The position numbers were made by a program, and so were the translations under genes. Source: Deltaproteobacteria bacterium (GTDB lineage: Bacteria; Desulfobacterota; Syntrophia; Syntrophales; Smithellaceae). From it: DNA of 37,677 nucleotides. Within the stretch, counting starts at the first letter, position 1; each line of letters starts with the position of its first letter. This document shows positions 1 through 8,357 of the stretch, piece after piece. The notes under the pieces were generated by a model, which was not told where the DNA came from, ran no database searches, and saw only the letters and a list, made by a program, of their open reading frames with translations. The stretch spans positions 1 to 37,677 of the forward strand of contig JANYAF010000051.1 in assembly GCA_025355175.1 (NCBI GenBank), in the 5' to 3' direction.

Positions 1-51
1 GAACAATGGATAAAGAAAAGGAGCGCTAATATCTTTTTCAGGAGGTGGAGT

Positions 52-1905
52 GTGACAAAGCCATACAAGGACAAAGTTGTTTCCGCACAGATGGCGATCA
101 GTTCCATCTCACGTGGTAAAAGGGTCTTTATCGGTTCTTACTGCGGCGAACCGCAGTATCTCGTGAACGCGCTCATTGACCACACAGACCATTTTTCCGA
201 TGTGGAAGTTGTTCGCTTCCTCAATCTGGAAGGATCGCTCATGGGGCTGATTGCGGAAGAGACGAAAGGGCGCTGTTATCATGTGCGCTCCATCTATCAG
301 GGATCGGGCATGATCAAGGGACTCACGGCATCCCGGCGTTTTCTAACGCCCATGAATCTTTATACGGTGCCCGCTTTATTTCAGAAACGTCACATCCCCA
401 TTCACTATGCCCTGATTCAGACTGCGCCCCCCGATGCGTTCGGCTGGCTCAATCTTGGTATTTCCGTGGACATCACGTTGGCTGCCGCCCGAGCGGCGGA
501 TGTCGTTATCGTCCAGGTCAATCCGAACATGCCGGTGATTCCGGGTTACGGTATGATTCATGTGGATGAGGCGGATTATATTGTTGAGCATCAGGAAGAT
601 CTCCTGACGGTTTATCCCACGCCTGAAATCAAAGGCGCCGAGCAGGTGGCCAAGCTTCTGTCGAGCCTTATTGAAGACGGTTCGACCCTCCACATCAGTC
701 CCGGTTTTACACCGGAACTCATTTTTGCGGCTCTGGGGAATAAGACCGATCTTGGCATCCACTCCCTGATGATTCTGGATGTCATGCAGGAGCTGGCCCA
801 GCGGGGCATCATCACAAACCGGAAAAAGGGATTTAACGAAGGCAAGATGGTGGCATCCGGCGCCATCGGTTCCGATGATCTTTACCATTTCCTGAACGGG
901 AATCCCGCCATTGAATTCCGGCCATGTGATTATGTAAGCAATCCCGTCATGATTGCCCGCCACCACAAGATGACCGCTATCAATCGTGTGACATCGATTG
1001 ATCTCAAAGGCCAGGTGGCGGCCGACGGCATTGCGCAAAATCATTTTGCCGATGTGGCGGGGCTGGTGGACTTCAGTCGGGGGGCGGCGATGGCGCCGGG
1101 CGGCAAGTCCATTGTCGTTGTCGGGTCGGTGAGCGACGACGGGCAGGTAAGCAACATCGTTCTGGAACAGGCAGCGGGGACCGTGGCCATTCCAGCAGCC
1201 GATGCGACTTACGTGGTCACAGAATATGGCGCCGTCAACCTGTTCGGCAAAAATGTCCAGGAACGCGCCATGGCCATGATCAGCGTTGCCCATCCTGATT
1301 TTCGCGAGCAACTGTTTGAACAGGCGCGGCGCGAGGGTTTAATCGGTGAGGAGCGCAAGTTATACGAATCCCAGTTTGGTATTTATCCGGCCTGGCTGGA
1401 AGAAGTCGTGACGATCGCGGGGCAGAAGGTTATGTTCCGTCCCGTCAAAACCGTTGACGACCGGCTCATCCAGGATCATTTTTACGAAATGAATGAGCAG
1501 GACATTGCCAAGCGTTTTTTTGGAAGGCGGCATCACTTTTACTGGGATGAAGTCAAAGACATGTTCATTGTCGATTACACCCGGAATTGTTCCATCGTCG
1601 CCTATCTGGGTGAAGAGGGGTATGGCCGGATTATCGGCATCGGCGGTTATTTTCTGGAAGGAAGCAGCGCCGGCGAGGTTGCCTATTCCGTAGCCAAGGA
1701 TTGGCAGGGGAAAGGTATCTCCGTTACGCTTCAGCAAAAAATTGTGGATGCCGCGCTGGCGAACGGCCTTAAGGGTCTGGACGCTATGGTTCTCGAAGAA
1801 AATTTTTCCATGCTCGGTTTGTTTAAAAAGCTGCCGTATCAGATCCACACCTCGTATGAGAATGGTATTTTAACCCTGAAATGCCGGTTTGATGAACCGG
1901 CGTGA
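52..1905 (+). CDS. CoA-transferase-like domain fused to GNAT acetyltransferase
   Basis: 617 residues. Residues about 1-440 align from memory with the acetyl-CoA hydrolase / 4-hydroxybutyrate CoA-transferase family: the family patterns GQVAADGI, GGKSIVVV, VTEYGAVNLFGK and ERA..MI..AHPDFR are all visible. Residues about 455-610 form a GNAT N-acetyltransferase domain with an acetyl-CoA-binding loop (DWQGKGIS). In active family members a catalytic Glu lies in a segment like LGIHTEM; here the segment is LGIHSLM, so Leu239 replaces the Glu. CoA-transferase activity through a glutamyl-CoA intermediate is therefore doubtful. I infer a role as an acyl-CoA-responsive protein or small-molecule acetyltransferase. 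The GTG start follows a strong AGGAGGTGGAG ribosome site at 41-51. The gene converges on the acyl-CoA operon to its right. The cytoplasmic location is assumed because no signal peptide is seen. Confidence 0.85.
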   Translation: MTKPYKDKVVSAQMAISSISRGKRVFIGSYCGEPQYLVNALIDHTDHFSDVEVVRFLNLEGSLMGLIAEETKGRCYHVRSIYQGSGMIKGLTASRRFLTPMNLYTVPALFQKRHIPIHYALIQTAPPDAFGWLNLGISVDITLAAARAADVVIVQVNPNMPVIPGYGMIHVDEADYIVEHQEDLLTVYPTPEIKGAEQVAKLLSSLIEDGSTLHISPGFTPELIFAALGNKTDLGIHSLMILDVMQELAQRGIITNRKKGFNEGKMVASGAIGSDDLYHFLNGNPAIEFRPCDYVSNPVMIARHHKMTAINRVTSIDLKGQVAADGIAQNHFADVAGLVDFSRGAAMAPGGKSIVVVGSVSDDGQVSNIVLEQAAGTVAIPAADATYVVTEYGAVNLFGKNVQERAMAMISVAHPDFREQLFEQARREGLIGEERKLYESQFGIYPAWLEEVVTIAGQKVMFRPVKTVDDRLIQDHFYEMNEQDIAKRFFGRRHHFYWDEVKDMFIVDYTRNCSIVAYLGEEGYGRIIGIGGYFLEGSSAGEVAYSVAKDWQGKGISVTLQQKIVDAALANGLKGLDAMVLEENFSMLGLFKKLPYQIHTSYENGILTLKCRFDEPA

Positions 1906-1936
1906 CAACACGTTGGAGAGAGTCCAACAACGGCGT

Positions 1937-2004
1937 GCTCGGGGAGCCCGCCCTACGAAACGGATGAAATGACCATCGTGAATTGTAGGGACTGCTCCCC
2001 GAGC
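1937..2004. repeat. Long intergenic inverted repeat (REP-like family)
   Basis: GCTCGGGGAGC at 1937-1947 pairs perfectly with GCTCCCCGAGC at 1994-2004. CCCTAC at 1951-1956 pairs with GTAGGG at 1985-1990, making a stem of about 17 pairs interrupted by one three-base internal loop. The word TCCCCGAGCAGTCCG (1996-2010) recurs inverted near 20375-20389. ACCTAAAGGTCACACG (2047-2062) recurs directly at 20400-20415. This marks a dispersed element rather than a one-off terminator. Confidence 0.7.
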
Positions 2005-2089
2005 AGTCCGAAAACAACAAAAGGGTAAACAGCGCAATCGGGTATAACCTAAAGGTCACACGTTGCGCCTTGCAAATAATGCCTTGTGT

Positions 2090-2121
2090 TAAACAAAAGG
2101 GCGGGGGAAAACCCCGCCCTT
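2090..2121 (-). terminator. Rho-independent terminator of the acyl-CoA operon
   Basis: A perfect 10-base-pair GC-rich stem (AAGGGCGGGG at 2097-2106, loop GAAAA, CCCCGCCCTT at 2112-2121) is followed on the minus strand by TTTTGTTT. It lies just beyond the gcdA-like stop codon. On the plus strand no U-tract follows, so it is oriented mainly for the minus-strand operon. Confidence 0.8.
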
Positions 2122-2135
2122 ACATCTAAATACTC

Positions 2136-2156
2136 CAGTCTTCAGTCTTCAGTCTA
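2136..2156. repeat. Tandem heptamer CAGTCTT x3
   Basis: Three consecutive copies of a 7-base unit (CAGTCTT, CAGTCTT, CAGTCTA; on the minus strand TGAAGAC phase). The last unit contains the stop codon of the gcdA-like gene. The same kind of unit recurs at 18079-18099, and a relative (GTGAAGC) recurs at 13631-13658. Confidence 0.7.
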
Positions 2157-3917
2157 CGCCGGTCTTTCCAGCCCTTTCACAATCTGCGAGCGGATGATGC
2201 GTGGGAGAATCAGTTGATGCTGCGGGCAGATGGCGCGGGGATTCTGATAGGCGCAGTTGGCGAAGCCTATCAAATAATTTCTTAATTCGTGATAGCGGAC
2301 GATCTCATCGACAAAGCCTTTCTTCGCGCAAAACATCGGCCCTGACGTATCATCGTAATGCTGGACCATCTCATTCATTTTGTCGATGATGGGCCCGAGC
2401 GGCTTTCCGGCATCTTTCTCTTTAACGAGCCTGCGGGCGTAGCTGGCCGCCGCTGCGGTTTCGCCGTGCATGACGTTGATTTCCGTCGTCGCAGTGCCCA
2501 GTGAAAAGGCGTTGTTATTGTTGGCCGTGGGGCCGCCCAAAACATAATGTGCTGCTGCCGTGCCTTTGCGTAAGACCACCAGCATCATCGGCAGCTTGGA
2601 ATTTTCAATGGAGTAAATCAGCGACTGACCCAGGCCAAGGAGTTCCGCCTTTTCCGCCGTATCGCCCACGTCAATGCCTGAGGTATCCTGAAACCAGATC
2701 ATCGGCACTTTGTCGCGCGAACACAACGTGACGAATTCGCTCATCTTGATCAGGCCCTGGCGGTAAAGCTTTCCGCCCACACCCATATACTCTTTGGTGT
2801 ATTCAGGATAGTTGGGCAAGATGCCCTGACGGTTGCCGATCACGCCCATTAGATAACCATCCACTTTTACCAAACCGCAATACATTTCTGGTCCGAATCC
2901 CGGACGGAATTCCATATGCTCGGAGCCGTCAACTAGTCTTGCCAGCACTTGTTCAAAATCATAGACCCGCTTTTTGTTCACGGGGACAATCGAGGCGATT
3001 TCAGAAGGAGGATACGCGGGCTCGGCAGGCTGGGCCACGCGGAAAAAGCGCGGGTTGTAGGCGGGTAGATCGTCCATGTAATCCTTGATCGCGTCGAGCA
3101 CCTGCTTTTCTTCATCAAAGACGGCGCGGAAAAAACCTGTAACGTCATAATGAACCTTCACGCTGCCGGGCGGAACGGATTTGAAATGCCTGGTGGCGTT
3201 AATGATTTCTTCAGCGCCCGCTTCGTCAAATGACCCTTTGGGTGACATGCCGCTGACAATGCCGCTGCCGCCCACGGCCATGTTGGCTTTTTTATGCGCC
3301 AGCAATATGGTCGGACTGATCGACTGATAGCCGCCGCCTGCGGGATTTGTGCCGTAAATACCGGCAATGACCGGGATGCCCATCTGCTCGAGTTCCGCGT
3401 GACGAAAAAAGCAGGTTCCCTGACCGCGGCGGTTGGCATACATTTTTTCCTGCTCAGGCAACTTCACACCGGAGCAGTTCACCAGCCACACCAAGGGAAT
3501 ATTGAGAATCTTGGCAATGTCCGTGACACGCAGATTATTTTCCGGCTGCCCGGCAATCCACGCGCCGGCCATCCATTTATTATTGAACCCGATAAGCGCA
3601 CACCACTTGCCATGGATGCGGGCCAAGCCATCGACTACGCCGGTGCTGCCGGACTCTTCATTTTCCGGATCAAAGATGCTGTGCAGCGGGCAGAAGGTTC
3701 CGGGATCAACCAGATAGTCGATGCGTTCCCAGACACTCATCTCGCCCCGTTCATGCATTGTTGGCAGTGGTACGCCGACGTTTTTAATGCGCTCGACTTC
3801 CGCGTCGATCTGTTTCATGATGTCTTCGAGTTTCATGCAGTTTTCCTGCATGCTTTCGATCTGTTTGGCCGAGAGCGGTTTGCCCAGCGGATCCATTTTT
3901 TCAAAGTATTGTCTCAT
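2154..3917 (-). CDS. gcdA: Glutaconyl-CoA decarboxylase alpha-type carboxyltransferase subunit
   Basis: 587 residues, the same length I recall for the Acidaminococcus GcdA protein, and it can be followed against that family end to end: NCSGVKLPEQEK, NRRGQGT.FFR.AELEQ, GIYGTNPAGGGYQSISPT and, in the C-terminal half, MGVGGKLYRQGL, WFQDTSGIDVG, RKGTAAAHYVLGG and GTATTEI. These are the two crotonase-fold carboxyltransferase halves that move a carboxyl group between an acyl-CoA (glutaconyl-CoA in characterised members) and biotin on a separate carrier. The start follows AGGGAG seven bases upstream. It is the last gene of the minus-strand operon. No GcdB-type membrane subunit and no biotinyl carrier are present in the window. 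Another beta-carboxylated enoyl-CoA substrate is possible. Confidence 0.88.
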   Translation of the reverse strand: MRQYFEKMDPLGKPLSAKQIESMQENCMKLEDIMKQIDAEVERIKNVGVPLPTMHERGEMSVWERIDYLVDPGTFCPLHSIFDPENEESGSTGVVDGLARIHGKWCALIGFNNKWMAGAWIAGQPENNLRVTDIAKILNIPLVWLVNCSGVKLPEQEKMYANRRGQGTCFFRHAELEQMGIPVIAGIYGTNPAGGGYQSISPTILLAHKKANMAVGGSGIVSGMSPKGSFDEAGAEEIINATRHFKSVPPGSVKVHYDVTGFFRAVFDEEKQVLDAIKDYMDDLPAYNPRFFRVAQPAEPAYPPSEIASIVPVNKKRVYDFEQVLARLVDGSEHMEFRPGFGPEMYCGLVKVDGYLMGVIGNRQGILPNYPEYTKEYMGVGGKLYRQGLIKMSEFVTLCSRDKVPMIWFQDTSGIDVGDTAEKAELLGLGQSLIYSIENSKLPMMLVVLRKGTAAAHYVLGGPTANNNNAFSLGTATTEINVMHGETAAAASYARRLVKEKDAGKPLGPIIDKMNEMVQHYDDTSGPMFCAKKGFVDEIVRYHELRNYLIGFANCAYQNPRAICPQHQLILPRIIRSQIVKGLERPA

Positions 3918-3931
3918 GCTTTGCTCCCTCT

Positions 3932-3998
3932 AGAACAGGGTCTTGCTGCCCTTCAGTGGTGGTTGCCACCCTTCGGTGGTGGCAAGACCCCTTGTTCT
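3932..3998. repeat. Nested hairpin in the gap between acyl-CoA dehydrogenase and gcdA
   Basis: Outer arms AGAACA (3932-3937) with TGTTCT (3993-3998) and GGGTCTTGC (3938-3946) with GCAAGACCC (3982-3990) enclose a small CCACC/GGTGG hairpin (3966-3979). The word GGTGGCAAGACC is shared with intergenic elements near 20485 and 27364. Lying inside an operon, it could stabilise or attenuate the message (inference). Confidence 0.7.
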
Positions 3999-4019
3999 GA
4001 CTGTGCCTGGATAGTTCAG

Positions 4020-5177
4020 TTATGCCCGGTTCGGGGCAAATCCCATCGCCGCGTTGGCGACGATCATCGTGTGCATATTGGAGGTGCCTTCCAGCGTTTC
4101 GAATTGCTTAGAGTCGCGCAGGAAGCGGCCGCAGGGATATTCATCGGAATAGCCGAAGGAGCCGTAAAGCTTCATGCATTCATTGGCGTCATGCACAACG
4201 ACTTTCGCGCCGTAGAGTTTGGACATCGATGTTTCCATGACATTGGGCAGGCCCTTGTCTTTGAGCCAAGCCGCCTTATAAACCAGCGCCGCCAGCGTCT
4301 CGTGCCCGCACTTCATGTCTGCGACCTGCTGCTGGATGAGCTGATATTTGCCGATTTGCTTTCCAAACTGACAGCGTTCCGTCGCGTATTTTGCCGAAGC
4401 ATCCAGGATTGCGCTGGAAAGACCCAGGGCGCCGGCGGAACAGCCCAGGCGCGTGGAGTTGAGTTGCGTCATGCACATCTGGAATCCTTTGTTGAGTTTC
4501 CCCAGTAAGAGGCTCTTGGGCACTTTCACGTCTTCAAACGTCAGCTCCGCGGTATCGGATGCCCACAGGCCGACTTTCTCGTTAATTTTTTTACGGGCGA
4601 TACCGGGAAGGCTATAGTCCATGATAAAACAACTCACACCGTTGGCCCCCGCATCTTTATCGGTCTTCACATACAGCAGACCGTGATTACAGACGGTACC
4701 GTTGGTGATCCACATTTTATTGCCGTTGATCAGATAGTGGTCGCCCTTGTCGTCGGCGCGGCATTTCATCGAGGCGACGTCCGAGCCGATGTCCGTCTCA
4801 GTCATGGCGAAGCTGCCGATATATTCACCACTGACAAACTTGGGAATGTAGTGTTGCTTTTGCTCTTCCGTGCCGAATTTCTGAATGGTGAGCGCGGGTC
4901 CCCAGCATTGCATGTTGAAGGCCATGCGCCAGGATGTGTGCACCTTAGCAATCTGTTCGATGGCCAAAGCGCCTTCCAGAAATCCCATGCCGTTTCCGCC
5001 GTATTTTTCATCGATGGAAAAGCCAAAAAATCCAAGGTCGGCCATCTTCTGAAAAATTTCCTTGCGCCAAAAATGATTTTTTTCGTCTTCCTCGACGTGC
5101 GGCGCAATTTCTTTTTCGGCAAAACTTCTTGCCGTATCCTGTATCATTGTTTGTTCTTCTGTTAATGCAAAATCCAT
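4020..5177 (-). CDS. Acyl-CoA dehydrogenase, glutaryl-CoA dehydrogenase-like
   Basis: 385 residues, a full-length FAD acyl-CoA dehydrogenase: FAMTETDIGSD and MWITNGTV in the middle domain, TERCQFGK..G.YQLIQ and the C-terminal LEGTSNMH, where Glu363 is in the position of the catalytic base. Arg84 (TSWRMAF) aligns, by my recollection, with human glutaryl-CoA dehydrogenase Arg94, which binds the distal carboxylate. The residue before the catalytic Glu is Leu362, whereas decarboxylating glutaryl-CoA dehydrogenases have Tyr and the non-decarboxylating Desulfococcus enzyme has Val. A non-decarboxylating glutaryl-CoA to glutaconyl-CoA step is the best fit, especially beside the gcdA-type gene. A related dicarboxyl or alicyclic acyl-CoA cannot be excluded. 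A GGAGG ribosome site precedes the start. Confidence 0.85.
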   Translation of the reverse strand: MDFALTEEQTMIQDTARSFAEKEIAPHVEEDEKNHFWRKEIFQKMADLGFFGFSIDEKYGGNGMGFLEGALAIEQIAKVHTSWRMAFNMQCWGPALTIQKFGTEEQKQHYIPKFVSGEYIGSFAMTETDIGSDVASMKCRADDKGDHYLINGNKMWITNGTVCNHGLLYVKTDKDAGANGVSCFIMDYSLPGIARKKINEKVGLWASDTAELTFEDVKVPKSLLLGKLNKGFQMCMTQLNSTRLGCSAGALGLSSAILDASAKYATERCQFGKQIGKYQLIQQQVADMKCGHETLAALVYKAAWLKDKGLPNVMETSMSKLYGAKVVVHDANECMKLYGSFGYSDEYPCGRFLRDSKQFETLEGTSNMHTMIVANAAMGFAPNRA

Positions 5178-5290
5178 AATTCTTTATCCTCCAAGGTCTT
5201 TGATTAATTTTTATACTTTATAGCATGTTGCCTTCACAGGGTAACGCGACGACGCAGCCAACAAAGTTAGCCGAAGAATGCAGCTTGCTG

Positions 5291-6556
5291 TTATTTTCTT
5301 TCAATAACCATACATATCCCCTGGCCGCCACCGCCGCAGATCGTCTCCAGGCCGAAACGCTTGTCGGACCGCACCATTTCGTTAATCAGTGTGGTGAGCC
5401 GCATCGCACCGGTTGCGCCGATGGGATGCCCGAGCGAAATACCCGAACCGTTCACATTAACTTTCGCGTCCATCTGCTCGTCGGAAAGGCCGGAAAGTCG
5501 AGAGTCCGCCAGACACTGGACGGCAAATGCCTCCTGTACTTCGATCAGATCGATCTGATCAATTGTCGCGTTAATCTTTTTCAGTGCTTTTTCCACCGAT
5601 GCCGGAACTGCGGGGTAGGTGAGCGTCGGGTCGGTAGCCGCCACCGCGCAGGAGCGGAAATAGGCCAGCGGCTTGACGCCCAGCTCCCTGGCTTTCTTTT
5701 CAGACGCCATCACCACCACCGCCGCGCCGTCATTTTCCGACGACGAATTGCCCGCCGTACAGACGCCGTTTTTATAAACAGCTTTAAGCTTGGCCAGGCG
5801 TTCCAACGTGGTTTCGCGGCGCGGTCCTTCATCGGTTTTCAAATAAACGGTTTCACCGTTCTTATCTTTGCCGGTCGCAATCGGGACAATTTCATCGACA
5901 AACTTGCCCGCGTCCTGCGCCGCAATCGCCCGCTGATGAGAGCGCAGGGCCCAGCGGTCGGCTTCTTCCCGGGTGATTTTCTCTTTTTGGGCGGCGGTTT
6001 CCGCCCAGGTCATCATCGAACTTAGCTCGCCGTATCGCGCAATGGGCTGAGACATGACTCGTCCGCGTTGAAGTCTGTCATAAAAAGGAATTCCCCACAT
6101 GGCCAGCGCGCCGTGTCCGCGGGGCATGAAGCCGTATTTTTCATGGCTTTTCCCGCCCAGTCCCCACTTGATGTCGCCGGGGATATAAAGTTCGCCCTGG
6201 CTCATCGATTCCATACCGCCTGCGATGATCAGGTCGGCGTTGCCGGTTTGGATTTTCATGGCTCCGTAAAAGATGGTATCCAGCCCCGAACAGCAGCGTC
6301 GATCCAACATGATTCCTGGAACAGTATCCGGCCACCCTGCGTCGAGCACAGCCATGCGTGCGCCGTTGGCGCACTCGCCGTTCTGGTAGGCTGATCCCAT
6401 GACGACATCATCAATCATCGCGGGATCAATTTTGGCCTTTTTGGCCACTTCCTGCAAGACCAGACTAGCCAGGCGGTAAACCGGAACATCTCTGAGCGCT
6501 CCTCCGTAAGCGCCGATCGGCGTTCTCGCACAACTGATAAAAACGACATTTTCCAT
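5291..6556 (-). CDS. Acetyl-CoA acetyltransferase (thiolase)
   Basis: 421 residues. The thiolase active sites are visible: nucleophile Cys88 (DRRCCSGLD), His377 (SLGHPIGATGA) and Cys407 (CGGGGQG). The usual NEAFA motif reads QEAFA (Gln341). The reaction would be thiolytic cleavage of acetoacetyl-CoA, or a longer 3-ketoacyl-CoA, to acetyl-CoA, the last step after crotonyl-CoA beta-oxidation. The gene lies 13 bases downstream of the malic enzyme gene, so the two are almost certainly co-transcribed. AGAGGTG acts as the ribosome site. No hydratase or 3-hydroxyacyl-CoA dehydrogenase accompanies it here. Confidence 0.92.
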   Translation of the reverse strand: MENVVFISCARTPIGAYGGALRDVPVYRLASLVLQEVAKKAKIDPAMIDDVVMGSAYQNGECANGARMAVLDAGWPDTVPGIMLDRRCCSGLDTIFYGAMKIQTGNADLIIAGGMESMSQGELYIPGDIKWGLGGKSHEKYGFMPRGHGALAMWGIPFYDRLQRGRVMSQPIARYGELSSMMTWAETAAQKEKITREEADRWALRSHQRAIAAQDAGKFVDEIVPIATGKDKNGETVYLKTDEGPRRETTLERLAKLKAVYKNGVCTAGNSSSENDGAAVVVMASEKKARELGVKPLAYFRSCAVAATDPTLTYPAVPASVEKALKKINATIDQIDLIEVQEAFAVQCLADSRLSGLSDEQMDAKVNVNGSGISLGHPIGATGAMRLTTLINEMVRSDKRFGLETICGGGGQGICMVIERK

Positions 6557-6569
6557 AAAGCAGCACCTC

Positions 6570-8231
6570 TTATGAATTATTTGTTAAACCATTATACAGC
6601 TGATAGACCGGGTCGTACATCTTCGACTTGATGTAACCGGGTAAATTGGCTGGTTCCCTCATTGTGGTAAGTTTTCTGGCGAATACAACTTTTGCAACGG
6701 TCAGTGCGATATTGGCCGAAACATCGCGGATGCGCGTCAGTGAAGGAAAAATCCGCCCCTTTTCAAAATCCTCTCTCGAGACCTGTTCATCCAGACATTT
6801 GGCTGCCGCGGAGAACATCTCATCCGTCACGCGGGTTGCTTCCGAGGCCATCACGCCCAACCCGACGCCGGGGAAGATGTAAACATTGTTGGCCTGCCCC
6901 GGTATAAAGGTTTGCCCATCCATCTCCACCTTGGGAAACGGACTGCCGCTGGCGAAGACGGCGCGCCCTTTTGTGTGGCGATAAGCGTCTTCAGCCGTGC
7001 ATTCCGCCTGGGAGGTCGGATTGGAAAGCGCAAAAATAATCGGACGCTCGTTTAGACGTGCCATTGCCGTTAAAATTTCCGGCGTAAAGGTTGCGGGTTG
7101 TCCCGACGCTCCGATGATGGCTGTAGGTCGGATGGCTTCAACCACCTCCGGAAGATTCCGATGGAAGGGAAAATCATGGGCAAAGTGCTGTTTGTGTTGG
7201 GCCAGGTCCGTTCGGCTCTCCACGACAAGGCCTTTGGAATCGACAAACCAGCAGCGGCCTATGGCCTCTTCTTCAGGAAGGCCCTGCTGGACCATCGCGG
7301 AGGCCACCAGGTTCCCGATACCAAGAGCTGCCTCGCCTGCGCCTAAAAACACCAGCCGCTGTTCGGTTATTTTGCCTTTGATCATGCGCAGGGCGGAATA
7401 CAGTCCGGCCAGCGCGACACTGGCGGTGCCCTGAATGTCGTCGTCGAACATACAGTATTGATCGCGATACCTGGCGAGCAGGCGGAAGGCATTCTTATTT
7501 CCGAAGTCTTCCAGTTGAATCATGACGTTGGGGAATATCTCGCTTGCCGCCGCCATAAACTCATCAATAAGCGAGTCATAGTCTTCACCTTCCAGGCGCG
7601 GTTCCGGCAAACCGATGTATTGCGGATCACTCCACAGCTCGTTATTGTTTGTTCCGACATCGATCATAATCGGCAGGCATGCCGCAGGGTCAATGCCCGC
7701 GCAGGCGGTATAAAGCGACAATTTCCCGACAGGGATTCCCATGCCGTTGGAGCCGAGATCGCCCAGGCCCAGGATGCGCTCGCCATCCGTTACCACGATC
7801 ACCCGGACATCCTTGGCAGGCCAGTTTTGCAAAACCTCTTTAATGCGGCCGCGATCATACCGGGTAATGGACAACCCGCGGGGACGGCGATAAACATGGC
7901 TGTATTCCTGGCACGCCAGGCCAACGGTCGGCGTGTAAACGATGGGACTGAGTTCCTCCAGGTGGTCAGTGAGCACTTTATAAAACAGCCGCTCATTGCG
8001 GTCCTGCAAACCGATCAGATAAAGGTATCTTTCCAGGTTGTTGGGCTTGCGGCGAATGTTATTGATGACGTGTTGAACCTGTTGTTGCTGAGTCGAGATA
8101 CGCGGCGGAAGCAGCCCGTGCAGGCCCAACGCTTCGCGCTCAGCCGCCGTAAAGGCCGTTCCCTTATTCAGACTCGGATCGTGCAGCAACTCAACACCAC
8201 TCGGAAATTTTCCAGTACAGCCATTATTCAT
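6570..8231 (-). CDS. NAD-type malic enzyme (oxaloacetate-decarboxylating)
   Basis: 553 residues, matching the long malic enzyme class (MaeA/SfcA-like). Motifs seen are YTPTVGLACQEYS, VTDGERILGLGDLG, FEDFGNKNAFRLL-like residues (LEDFGNKNAFRLL), FDDDIQGTASV with metal-binding acidic residues, the nucleotide-binding FLGAGEAALGIGN and ALSNPTSQAECT. It interconverts malate with pyruvate plus CO2, with NAD(P)H. It lies between the 5S-type carboxyltransferase gene (126 bases upstream) and the thiolase gene (13 bases downstream), so it probably supplies or removes pyruvate for the neighbouring carboxyltransferase (inference). AAGGAG stands about 12 bases before the ATG. Confidence 0.93.
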   Translation of the reverse strand: MNNGCTGKFPSGVELLHDPSLNKGTAFTAAEREALGLHGLLPPRISTQQQQVQHVINNIRRKPNNLERYLYLIGLQDRNERLFYKVLTDHLEELSPIVYTPTVGLACQEYSHVYRRPRGLSITRYDRGRIKEVLQNWPAKDVRVIVVTDGERILGLGDLGSNGMGIPVGKLSLYTACAGIDPAACLPIMIDVGTNNNELWSDPQYIGLPEPRLEGEDYDSLIDEFMAAASEIFPNVMIQLEDFGNKNAFRLLARYRDQYCMFDDDIQGTASVALAGLYSALRMIKGKITEQRLVFLGAGEAALGIGNLVASAMVQQGLPEEEAIGRCWFVDSKGLVVESRTDLAQHKQHFAHDFPFHRNLPEVVEAIRPTAIIGASGQPATFTPEILTAMARLNERPIIFALSNPTSQAECTAEDAYRHTKGRAVFASGSPFPKVEMDGQTFIPGQANNVYIFPGVGLGVMASEATRVTDEMFSAAAKCLDEQVSREDFEKGRIFPSLTRIRDVSANIALTVAKVVFARKLTTMREPANLPGYIKSKMYDPVYQLYNGLTNNS

Positions 8232-8251
8232 TAGCGCGTAATCTCCTTTAA

Positions 8252-8338
8252 TCCCGCTGTTGCGGGACGAGCGTCAATTCTCCGCGAGCTTGCTCGCGAT
8301 ATAATGACGTTCATTTCATCCCTCGACAGCGAGCTCGC
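8252..8338. repeat. Three palindromes between carboxyltransferase and malic enzyme genes
   Basis: TCCCGC-TGTT-GCGGGA at 8252-8267, CGCGAGC-TT-GCTCGCG at 8283-8298 and the perfect palindrome GCGAGCTCGC at 8329-8338 fill the 126-base gap. No U-tract follows on the minus strand, so this is more like a REP-type element or mRNA-stability structure than a terminator. Confidence 0.6.
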
Positions 8339-8357
8339 GAGGTGGTTGATTCTTTCA

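Noticed and set aside
3-29. End of a gene entering from the left (frame ending with TAA at 27-29)
   Set aside because: Only eight codons are visible, so neither coding status nor identity can be judged.
376-1311. 311-codon minus-strand open frame
   Set aside because: Antisense shadow of the CoA-transferase/GNAT gene with no domain features.
3294-4508. 404-codon open frame on the plus strand
   Set aside because: It lies antisense to the gcdA-like and acyl-CoA dehydrogenase genes, whose protein motifs are clear, and its translation shows no recognisable domain.
5225-6025. 266-codon plus-strand open frame
   Set aside because: Antisense shadow of the thiolase gene, rich in Arg and His as expected from a GC-rich complement.
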